Assembly: GCA_947588605.1 (NCBI GenBank)
Contig: CANPYK010000004.1
Location: 1-64,000 of the forward strand
Length of the DNA: 64,000 nucleotides
Origin: an uncultured Oscillospiraceae bacterium
GTDB taxonomy: Bacteria; Bacillota; Clostridia; Oscillospirales; Oscillospiraceae
Direction of reading: 5' to 3'
A model generated the notes under the pieces. It was not told the DNA's origin, searched no databases, and worked only from the letters and a program-made list of their open reading frames with translations. Below are positions 43,558 to 49,931 of the stretch, piece after piece. Position 1 is the first letter of the stretch, and each line of letters opens with the position of its first letter. Position numbers and translations under genes: made by a program.

Positions 43558-44385
43558 TCATTTGAAGTCGAAGCCCAGCCAGGGGGCGGGGTCGGGGGAC
43601 GGGGGGAGGGGGCCGGAGAGCATGGCGAAGGGGTCGCCGGACTCGCCGGCGGGGGTGCGCAGGACGTAGGCCTCACGGCGGAGGGCGCGGCAGACCAGGC
43701 AGGCGGCGTCGGCCTCGCGGCCGGCGGGGGCGATGAGCTCCCGGAGGAGGGCCGTGTTCCCGTCCAGCTCCACGGCGGCGCAGCAGCGGGCGCCGTCGGC
43801 CACCACGTAGTAAAGGCCGCCGCCGGCGGCGCGGCACAGCAGCTCCCGGTACTCCATGGCGCGGATATCCAGGTCGATGTGGGTCCGGCGGTGGAGAAGC
43901 TCCTCCCGGAGGGCGGCGTAGCCCCGCACCGTCACGCGGGTGACGGCGCCGGAGAGGGGCCGGCCGTCGTCGTCGCGGCGCTCCTCCCGGGCGTAGAAGT
44001 ACGTCCGGAAGCCCCGGTCCCCGTAGGTGTCAAAAAGGGACGCTTCGCCGGGGCAGACGGCGGTGACGCCGGAGACGGCGGCCCGCTCCAGCGCGTTTGC
44101 CAGGACCTTGCCGCCGAAGCCCCGGCCCCGGAAGGCCGAGTCCGTTCCCCAGGCGCAGACGGCCTTGCAGGGCGTCCAGCGCCCGTCGCACACCAGGTCC
44201 CCGAGCCTAAATAAGTACGCCGCGCTGACCGGGCGTCCGTCCAGCAGACAGACCGAGGCCGTCCCCGGCGCGTAGAGCTTTTCAAAAAAGCCGTCTATGA
44301 CCTCATCCGCGTCCCCGAAGACGCTCTTCCACAGCGCCTTCAGCGCCGGCTCGTCACCGGGGAGGGATGTTCTCAGTTCCTCCAT
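43558..44385 (-). CDS. GNAT family N-acetyltransferase
   Basis: 275 aa. The acetyl-CoA binding region is AVCAWGTDSAFRGRGFGGKVLANALERA (motif A, R-G-R-G-F-G), with a preceding AAYLFRLGDLVCDGRWTPCK beta strand. The long C-terminal half (about 140-275) suggests a two-domain enzyme like the Eis type. Substrate unknown. Preceded by AAGGAGACACT before the ATG, 36 bp after the glycosylase stop. Confidence 0.85.
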   Translation of the reverse strand: MEELRTSLPGDEPALKALWKSVFGDADEVIDGFFEKLYAPGTASVCLLDGRPVSAAYLFRLGDLVCDGRWTPCKAVCAWGTDSAFRGRGFGGKVLANALERAAVSGVTAVCPGEASLFDTYGDRGFRTYFYAREERRDDDGRPLSGAVTRVTVRGYAALREELLHRRTHIDLDIRAMEYRELLCRAAGGGLYYVVADGARCCAAVELDGNTALLRELIAPAGREADAACLVCRALRREAYVLRTPAGESGDPFAMLSGPLPPSPDPAPWLGFDFK

Positions 44386-44421
44386 AGTGTCTCCTTTATA
44401 GAATCTGTGCGATTTAACGGT

Positions 44422-44994
44422 TCACCTCTCATAGGTCTCCGGGCAAAGCTCCCGGATCCTGGCCTGGAGGTTTTTGAGGTCCACGAAGGTCTCCGGCTTG
44501 CGCCGGGGGTCCCGGAGAAGCGCCGCCGGGTGGTAGAGGGCCGTCATCTGCACGCCGTTCACGTCAAAGAACTGCCCGTGCTCCTGGGAGATCTTGAAAT
44601 CCGGCTTGATGAGCACCTGGGCGGCGATGCGGCCCAGGCACACCAATATTTTGGGTCGCACCAGCCCGATCTGCGCCCGGAGCCAGCCGATGCACGCCTC
44701 CTGCTCGGTATTGAGGGGGTCCCGGTTTTTGGGCGGGCGGCACTTGACGATGTTGGCGATGTAGACGTTGCGCCGGCGGTCGAGATCGATGATCTCCAGC
44801 ATGGTGTCCAAAAGCTGGCCGCCCCGGCCCACAAAGGGCTCGCCCTGCAGGTCCTCGTTCTCCCCCGGGCCCTCGCCCACAAACATGACCCGGGCGTCCC
44901 GGACGCCCGCGCCGAAGACAAGCTTCGTCCGCGTCTCCCACAGGGCGCACCTCCGGCAGGTCTCCGCCGCGTTTTCCAGCTCTTCCCAGGTCAT
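44422..44994 (-). CDS. Uracil-DNA glycosylase, family 4 (4Fe-4S)
   Basis: 190 aa. Excises uracil from DNA. CRRCALWETR gives the first two cluster Cys; motif A GEGPGENEDLQGEPFVGRGGQLL; NIVKCRPPKNRDPLNTEQEACIGWL gives the other two Cys; motif B ALYHPAALLR near the end. This is the thermostable-type family 4 pattern, not Ung. ATG 44994 is taken from GGGGATGG upstream. Own promoter at 45028-45055. Confidence 0.94.
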   Translation of the reverse strand: MTWEELENAAETCRRCALWETRTKLVFGAGVRDARVMFVGEGPGENEDLQGEPFVGRGGQLLDTMLEIIDLDRRRNVYIANIVKCRPPKNRDPLNTEQEACIGWLRAQIGLVRPKILVCLGRIAAQVLIKPDFKISQEHGQFFDVNGVQMTALYHPAALLRDPRRKPETFVDLKNLQARIRELCPETYER

Positions 44995-45027
44995 GGGACC
45001 ATCCCCTTTTCTTTTTTCTCTGGGGAA

Positions 45028-45055
45028 AGTATACCATATTTCCGTGAAAATGCAA
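45028..45055 (-). promoter_or_regulatory. Uracil-DNA glycosylase promoter
   Basis: TTGCAT (45050-45055), 16 bp, TATACT (45028-45033), minus strand. Confidence 0.68.
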
Positions 45056-45071
45056 GAGGGCGGCAAAGTGG

Positions 45072-45100
45072 TTGAAAATTCCGGCGGGAAATACTATAAT
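45072..45100 (+). promoter_or_regulatory. yhaM promoter
   Basis: TTGAAA (45072-45077), 17 bp, TATAAT (45095-45100). Divergent from the glycosylase promoter. Confidence 0.78.
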
Positions 45101-45129
45101 GGACGCATCAAAAAGAAGGTGGGTTGTCT

Positions 45130-46077
45130 ATGCTTTCCAACATCCGCATCGCCGACATGGCCGTGGGAGACGATCTCGAGGGGTACTACGTCCTGAAGAC
45201 CGCCGTGTCCAAGGTGTCCTCCAACAACAAGCCCTTCCTGGCCGCCACGCTTACCGACGCCACCGGCGAGATCGACGCCAAGGTCTGGGACTACGCCGGT
45301 CCCGTGGGCCAGGGAGACGAGGGGCAGATCGTGAAGCTCCGGGGCTCGGTCAGCGAGTACCGGGGGGCCCTGCAGGTCACGGTGGACAGGTTAAGGCTGG
45401 CGGAGGAGAGTGACCCCTATGACCTCGCCGACCTCGTGCCCGTGGCGCCCATCGACCTGGACGCGGCCTTTCTGGAGCTGGAGGGGTTCGTCAACAACCT
45501 GGACGACGAGGACTACCGGAAGCTCACCCGGAAGCTCCTGAAGGCCCACAAGGAGGCCCTTTTGCGCATCCCGGCGGCGAAGAGCGTCCACCACAGCTTC
45601 CTGGGCGGGCTTTTGATGCACACGCTGAACATGGCGCGGGCGGCGGATTTCCTGGCGGAGCTCTACGCCGACACGGTGGACAGGAGTCTGCTCCTCGCCG
45701 GGGTGTGCCTCCACGATCTGGGCAAGGAGGAGGAGTTTTTGTACTCCGCCCTGGGGCTGGTCACCGACTATTCCGTGAAGGGGGAGCTTCTGGGCCACCT
45801 GGTCATGGGCGCGCAGGAGGTGGCCGACGCCGCCCGTGAGCTGGGGGTCCCGGAGGAAAAATCCGTGCTTTTGCGGCACCTGCTCCTCTCCCACCACGGC
45901 GAGCCGGAGTTCGGCGCCGCCGTTCGCCCCATGACCGCCGAGGCGGAGCTTTTATCCCTCATCGACAAGATCGACAGCCGCATGGAGATCTACCGCGAAA
46001 ACCTCCCCACTGTGGAGCCGGGGACGTTCACGCAGAGGATCTTTGCGCTGGAGAAGAAGATCTATAGGCATGGGTGA
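45130..46077 (+). CDS. yhaM: 3'-5' exoribonuclease YhaM family
   Basis: 315 aa. Nucleic-acid exonuclease with an N-terminal OB fold (about 1-90, KPFLAATLTDATGEIDAKVWDYAG) and an HD domain: H and HD metal ligands in HHSFLGGLLMHTLNM and VCLHDLGKEEEF, later LLLSHHGEPEFGA and a DKIDSR helix. AAGGTGGG precedes ATG 45130. Monocistronic, followed by a repeat region. Confidence 0.93.
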   Translation: MLSNIRIADMAVGDDLEGYYVLKTAVSKVSSNNKPFLAATLTDATGEIDAKVWDYAGPVGQGDEGQIVKLRGSVSEYRGALQVTVDRLRLAEESDPYDLADLVPVAPIDLDAAFLELEGFVNNLDDEDYRKLTRKLLKAHKEALLRIPAAKSVHHSFLGGLLMHTLNMARAADFLAELYADTVDRSLLLAGVCLHDLGKEEEFLYSALGLVTDYSVKGELLGHLVMGAQEVADAARELGVPEEKSVLLRHLLLSHHGEPEFGAAVRPMTAEAELLSLIDKIDSRMEIYRENLPTVEPGTFTQRIFALEKKIYRHG

Positions 46078-46104
46078 GAGGGGGTGAAGGCAAGAGGGCG
46101 CGTT

Positions 46105-46440
46105 TTTCGATTCCGCTCTGTCATCCAACGCTCGCTGCCCCCCTGCCCCCCCTCCTACGAGGAGGGGGCGAAAAAGGTTGCGCCGCAAAGCGGCGCAATT
46201 TTTTATAAAGGGGGCGCGAAGCGCCCCATCCTTTTTAAAAGGCTCCCCTTCGTAAGGGGAGCTGTCGAGCGAAGCGAGACTGAGGGATCGAAGGTTGAGG
46301 TTTTTGAGCGGTCGGATAAACGCCCCCACCCTGCCCATCGCTTCGCTCGGGCACCCCTCCCGGAGGGAGGGGCTTTGGCGGCGGGGGCGGGCGGGTGGGG
46401 AATTTAAATTGCGGCGCAGCCGCAACCTTTTCCCCGCCGC
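46105..46440. repeat. Repeat cluster between yhaM and scfB
   Basis: Composite element variant (46128-46232: CTCCTACGAGGAG, GCGCCGC/GCGGCGC, GGGGCGCGAAGCGCCCC), then a different unit AAGGCTCCCCTTCGTAAGGG...GAGCGAAGCGAGACTGAGGGA (46240-46290), then CCCCTCC/GGAGGGG with CGCTTCGCTCGGGC (46340-46372). Lies between convergent genes. Any scfB terminator is part of it. Confidence 0.8.
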
Positions 46441-46448
46441 TGCGTTTG

Positions 46449-47834
46449 TCACGCCTCTTCCGCTTCCTCGCTTCTGGCGACCTGCATCATGATGGCGCAC
46501 TCCATGCGTTTTTTGAAGAGCTCGCAACCGTACGGATAGACGCCGCGGATGGAGCCGGAGGCGTGGTAGGCGTTGGCGGCGCAGCCGCCGGAGCAGTAAA
46601 GGCGGGCCCAGCAGTGGTCGCACTCGGGGCGGGCGTAGACGTTGCAGAGCTTAAACTCGTCCCGCAGGGCGGTGTTGGTGACGCCGTCCCAGATGTTGCC
46701 CATGAGGTATTTTTCGTCGCCCACGAACTGGTGACAGGGGTAGAGGTCCCCCCAGGGCGTCACGGCCATGTACTCCGTGCCCGAGCCGCAGCCGGAGATG
46801 CGCTTGTAGATGCAGGGGCCGTGGGTAAGGTCGATCATGTAGTGGTAGAAGGTGAAGGGCCGGCCCTCCTTTTCCCTTTTCAGCATCTCCTTCGCCAGGA
46901 TCTCATACTGCTCGAAGAGCACCGGCAGGTCCTCTTTGGTGAGGGCGCAGGGGTCGTCGGGAGCGCAGACCACGGGCTCCATGGAAAGCTCGGTAAAGCC
47001 CAGGTCGGCCAGGTGCAGGATGTCGTTGGTGAAGTCCGTGTTGTAGTGGGTGTAGGTGCCCCGGACGTAGTAGCTCCTGTCCCCCCGCTTTTTGGCGAAG
47101 TCCAGGAATTTGGGGACGACCTTTTCGTAGCTGCCCCGGCCTGCGTAGTCCACCCGGAAGCGGTCGTGAGTATCCGGCCGGCCGTCGATGGACATGACCA
47201 CGTTGTGCATCTCGCGGTTGGCAAAGTCGATGACGTCGTCGTCCACCAGGACGCCGTTGGTGGTGAGGGTGAAGCGGAATTTTTTGTGGCGCTCCTCCTC
47301 AATACCGCGGGCGTAGGCCACCAGGTCCTTCACCACCTGCCAGTTCATCAGGGGCTCGCCGCCGAAGAAGTCCACCTCCAGGTTCGTGCGGGTCCCGGAG
47401 TTCTCCACGAGAAAGTCGAGGGCGCGCTTGCCCACCTCGAAGCTCATGAGGGCGCGCTCCCCGTGGTACTTGCCCTGGGAGGCGAAGCAGTAGGAGCAGT
47501 TGAGGTTGCAGGTGTGGGCCACATGGAGGCACAGGGCCTTCACCACGTTGGAGCGCTTTTTGAAGTCGAAGGCCATGCCGGCGTAGGTGTCCTGGGAGAA
47601 GAGCTTGCCGGCGTCCTTGAGGGCCTCGATGTCCGCAAGGCACTCCCGGAGGTCGGCCTCGGTGACGTCGGGCCGGCCGCCGTATTTCTCCAGCATGGCC
47701 GCCACGATCTCGTCGGGCGTGTGGTCCTCAAAAAGCGCGATCATGTCGTAGGCCACGTCGTCCACCGCGTGGACCGCGCCGGAGTAGACGTCCAGGACGA
47801 TGTTAAAGCCGTTGAGTTTATATTGATGTATCAT
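46449..47834 (-). CDS. scfB: SCIFF (six-cysteine) peptide radical SAM maturase
   Basis: 461 aa. Installs thioether crosslinks in the ScfA peptide. N-terminal peptide-recognition region (about 1-85, MIHQYKLNGFNIVLDVYSGA); radical SAM CX3CX2C at Cys109, Cys113, Cys116 (HTCNLNCSYCFA); FFGGEPLMNW; then a C-terminal SPASM domain with auxiliary-cluster cysteines (ISGCGSGTEYMAVTPWGDLYPCHQF ... CDHCWARLYCSGGCAANAY). ATG 47834 is chosen from GGGGTGA upstream; the in-frame codon at 47873 lies inside the terminator hairpin. Transcribed with scfA but behind a terminator. Confidence 0.95.
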   Translation of the reverse strand: MIHQYKLNGFNIVLDVYSGAVHAVDDVAYDMIALFEDHTPDEIVAAMLEKYGGRPDVTEADLRECLADIEALKDAGKLFSQDTYAGMAFDFKKRSNVVKALCLHVAHTCNLNCSYCFASQGKYHGERALMSFEVGKRALDFLVENSGTRTNLEVDFFGGEPLMNWQVVKDLVAYARGIEEERHKKFRFTLTTNGVLVDDDVIDFANREMHNVVMSIDGRPDTHDRFRVDYAGRGSYEKVVPKFLDFAKKRGDRSYYVRGTYTHYNTDFTNDILHLADLGFTELSMEPVVCAPDDPCALTKEDLPVLFEQYEILAKEMLKREKEGRPFTFYHYMIDLTHGPCIYKRISGCGSGTEYMAVTPWGDLYPCHQFVGDEKYLMGNIWDGVTNTALRDEFKLCNVYARPECDHCWARLYCSGGCAANAYHASGSIRGVYPYGCELFKKRMECAIMMQVARSEEAEEA

Positions 47835-47845
47835 AAAATCACCCC

Positions 47846-47879
47846 AAAAAATACCGCTTGCGTTGAGGCGCAAGCGGTA
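47846..47879 (-). terminator. Terminator between scfA and scfB
   Basis: Perfect 11-bp stem TACCGCTTGCG / CGCAAGCGGTA with a 6-nt loop (47852-47879), followed on the minus strand by six T (47846-47851). It lies in the 63-bp gap, and the scfB ribosome binding site begins directly after the T-run. Confidence 0.9.
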
Positions 47880-47897
47880 CTGTTTCTGCCAATCAAG

Positions 47898-48044
47898 TTA
47901 TTTGCTCTTCTTCTCGCAAAGCTGGTTGGCGACGCCGCAGGAGGTCTTGCAGGCGGACTGGCAGGAGGTCTGGCACTCGCCGCAGCCGCCGGTCCGGACG
48001 CTGGCCTTGAGGTCGCGGGTCTCAACGGTCTTGATCCTCTTCAT
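47898..48044 (-). CDS. scfA: Six-cysteine ranthipeptide SCIFF precursor
   Basis: 48 aa, too short for routine gene calls. Six cysteines at 21, 24, 28, 32, 36 and 43 in the hallmark core GGCGECQTSCQSACKTSC followed by GVANQLCEK; the leader MKRIKTVETRDLKASV is the recognition part. Substrate of ScfB. Position 37 is Gly where, from memory of the characterised SCIFF peptides, the thioether acceptor Thr37 stands. AAGGGGGAGC precedes ATG 48044, and the promoter is at 48083-48111. Confidence 0.96.
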   Translation of the reverse strand: MKRIKTVETRDLKASVRTGGCGECQTSCQSACKTSCGVANQLCEKKSK

Positions 48045-48082
48045 GTGGGTAGCTCCCCCTTTCCCAAATTCTTAACGGTACT

Positions 48083-48111
48083 ATCTTACACCATTTTTCC
48101 CGGAAGGTCAA
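48083..48111 (-). promoter_or_regulatory. scfA promoter, overlapping the decarboxylase 3' end
   Basis: TTGACC (48106-48111), 17 bp, TAAGAT (48083-48088) on the minus strand. The -35 and spacer are inside the last codons of the decarboxylase gene (stop at 48086). Confidence 0.72.
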
Positions 48112-49459
48112 CACAAAAAATCGACTCCGGGCCGTGTTTGTGGGTGAAATGGAGCGTTCCGGCGCGATTCAGCGTCTCCAGGACCCCCTCGTCCACCCGT
48201 TCGCCGGGGACGAGGCAGGGCACCCCCGGCGGGTAGGCCCAGGCGTACTCCCCGGCGACGCGGCCCAGGGCCTCCCGCGCCGGCAGGAGACGCCCCGGCG
48301 CGGCCATGGCCTCATGGAGAGGCAGGACCTGCTCCGGCAGGGCGGGCGCGGGGATGGGGGCGGTCTGGGGCGGCCTCGCCGTCCTGTCCAGCGTAAGGAG
48401 GGCGGTCAGGAGGCGGTCCAGGCTTGCTTTTGTGTCCCCCAGGCCCGTCATGCACAACGTGAGGGGCCCCCGGGCGTACTCCGGCTCGATGCCGTGCTCC
48501 CGCCGGAGGCGCGGGGCCAAAGCTTCCTCGCCCATGAGGAGGAGCTTGGACGGGTCCAGGGCGAAGACGCCCGCGCCGCCGTTGTAGAGGCGGATATTGT
48601 AAAGCGACCGCGCCCCGGCGCGGAAATCGCGGAGGAGCGCAAGCCAACAATCGGCGGCGGCCTCCCCCTCCCGCTCCATGAACCGGACGCACCCCTCGAT
48701 GGAGGCGCTGAGCAGGTAGGAGGGCGAGGAGGTCTGGAGCATCCCCACAGTCCGGCGGACCCTCAAGGGGTCCACAAGGCCGGGGTTTATGTGCAAAAGG
48801 GCGGTCTGGGTGAGGGACGGGAGGGTCTTGTGGAGGCTCTGGACCACCAGGTCCGCCCCGGCGGCCACGGCGCTCCGTGGAAAGCCGCCGAAGCCCAGGT
48901 GCGCCCCGTGGGCCTCGTCCACCAGGAGGGGGACGGCGCGGGCGTGGCAAACCTCGGCGATGGCGGGGATATCGCTGACGACCCCTTCATAGGTGGGGCT
49001 GGTAACGCAGACGAGGCCCACGTCGGGATGCGTCTCCAGCGCCGCCGCCACCGCCTCCGGCGTCACCGAGAGGGGGATGCCCAGGGCCGGGTCCACGGGG
49101 GGCGTGAGGTAGCGCGTCCGCGCCTTTGTGAGCTCGGCGGCGTGGTACACCGACCGGTGGGAGGCGCGGCACATCAAAAGCTCCCGCCCGTCCCCCAGTA
49201 CGGCGAGGACCGAGGCCAGCACCCCTAAGGTGCTCCCGCCCACCAGCGCCACGCTCTCTTTAGCGCCCCAAAGCTCCGCCGCCGCGCGCTCCATAGCGCT
49301 GAAATCTTCGGCGGGGTCGTTTAAGTCGTCAAAGCCCTCGATCTCCGTGATGTCCCGCTCGCAAAGCCCCTTGAGCCACGGAAAGGCCGCGGCGTTGCGC
49401 TTGTGCCCCGGCATGTGCATGGGAAGGGAGGAAAGCGCGTCCAGCTTTTCTAAGATCAT
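48086..49459 (-). CDS. Orn/Lys/Arg decarboxylase family PLP enzyme
   Basis: 457 aa fold-type I PLP enzyme of the YaaO type. N-terminal HMPGHKRN motif; LVGGSTLGVLASVLA; VDEAHGAHLGF (PLP-binding Asp); VVQSLHKTLPSLTQ with the Schiff-base Lys; and a C-terminal domain (PPGVPCLVPGERVDE). Members decarboxylate arginine, lysine or ornithine to polyamines; which one is not evident. ATG 49459 is chosen from GGAGG upstream, not the longer GTG frame. Convergent-free: the neighbouring plus-strand RNA starts just upstream. Confidence 0.9.
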   Translation of the reverse strand: MILEKLDALSSLPMHMPGHKRNAAAFPWLKGLCERDITEIEGFDDLNDPAEDFSAMERAAAELWGAKESVALVGGSTLGVLASVLAVLGDGRELLMCRASHRSVYHAAELTKARTRYLTPPVDPALGIPLSVTPEAVAAALETHPDVGLVCVTSPTYEGVVSDIPAIAEVCHARAVPLLVDEAHGAHLGFGGFPRSAVAAGADLVVQSLHKTLPSLTQTALLHINPGLVDPLRVRRTVGMLQTSSPSYLLSASIEGCVRFMEREGEAAADCWLALLRDFRAGARSLYNIRLYNGGAGVFALDPSKLLLMGEEALAPRLRREHGIEPEYARGPLTLCMTGLGDTKASLDRLLTALLTLDRTARPPQTAPIPAPALPEQVLPLHEAMAAPGRLLPAREALGRVAGEYAWAYPPGVPCLVPGERVDEGVLETLNRAGTLHFTHKHGPESIFCVDLPGKMV

Positions 49460-49491
49460 GGGCAAACCTCCTGAAAAAAGCTCTCCCGCTC

Positions 49492-49520
49492 TTGACAAGC
49501 GGGTTTTGGAAGGGTATAAT
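49492..49520 (+). promoter_or_regulatory. Consensus promoter of an untranslated RNA
   Basis: Perfect TTGACA (49492-49497), 17 bp, TATAAT (49515-49520) on plus. No plausible coding frame follows before the terminator at 49629-49663. Divergent from the decarboxylase gene. Confidence 0.88.
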
Positions 49521-49526
49521 AAAGCT

Positions 49527-49664
49527 GGGCAAGGAAAGAGGGAGCGGCAGGACGCCTTCACCTGACAGCCTGGCCCGATACGAAAAGTTTAGATTTCTTC
49601 ACTGCAACAAAATGTCACAGCAAAGAATAAGACCGTTCGCTATGGGTCAGCGGCGGTCTTTTTC
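49527..49664 (+). ncRNA. Candidate small untranslated RNA (antisense to the 3' part of the peptide mRNA)
   Basis: About 138 nt from the start predicted by the promoter to a rho-independent terminator: AAGACCG (49629-49635), inner stem CGCT/AGCG, CGGTCTT (49654-49660), then T-run. No open frame with a ribosome binding site is present. The last 18 nt are antisense to the end of the peptide frame (stop at 49647), and the first 100 nt are antisense to any run-through of the peptide mRNA. I could not match it to 6S, SRP, tmRNA, RNase P or a known riboswitch. Inference: antitoxin-like or independent regulatory RNA. Confidence 0.7.
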
Positions 49665-49736
49665 TTTATCCTTTACGACCTGAAGCTGAAAGGTAAACCT
49701 ATAGCCCCGGCGGTGAAAGGTAAATGTAAAATACAT
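49647..49736 (-). CDS. 29-residue aromatic, basic peptide (candidate small protein)
   Basis: MYFTFTFHRRGYRFTFQLQV followed by nine mostly charged residues. It has a consensus promoter (49831-49859), an 88-nt leader, and AAAGGAGG 10 nt before the ATG; that combination on so short a frame is hard to explain by chance. The aromatic/Thr alternation suggests an amphipathic beta strand rather than a classical transmembrane helix. The last codons and stop lie in the hairpin that terminates the plus-strand RNA, so both RNAs share this DNA. No recognised family. Confidence 0.65.
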   Translation of the reverse strand: MYFTFTFHRRGYRFTFQLQVVKDKEKDRR

Positions 49737-49830
49737 CTACACACCCCCTCCTTTCGGAAAGAGTGGCCAGACCGTCGTATTGTCGGATCCGGCGCCAGCC
49801 GCGCCCTCCGCCCCTTGCGGGACTGACCGT

Positions 49831-49859
49831 ATTATACCGCCTGTGGCGAAATTTGTCAA
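49831..49859 (-). promoter_or_regulatory. Consensus promoter of the small peptide mRNA
   Basis: Perfect TTGACA (49854-49859), 17 bp, TATAAT (49831-49836) on minus. Predicted start near 49824. It faces the promoter at 49492-49520 across about 310 bp. Confidence 0.9.
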
Positions 49860-49881
49860 CTTCTCCCCGTTGCGCGGAGAT

Positions 49882-49915
49882 AAAAAACCGGGCGGTCCAA
49901 AAAGGCCCGTCCGGT
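49882..49915 (-). terminator. Terminator of the SurA-like gene
   Basis: ACCGGACGGGCC and GGACCGCCCGGT (two mismatches) around a five-T loop (49887-49915), followed on minus by TTTTT (49882-49886). It separates the SurA-like gene from the small peptide promoter. Confidence 0.85.
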
Positions 49916-49931
49916 TCGTTTTGAATCGCGG

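Noticed and set aside
49527-49664. 6S, SRP or tmRNA gene
   Set aside because: Size and terminator would allow a housekeeping RNA, but I see no GGAAGGAAGCAGC-like SRP loop, no tmRNA tag frame and no long 6S-type closing stem; left as unidentified RNA.
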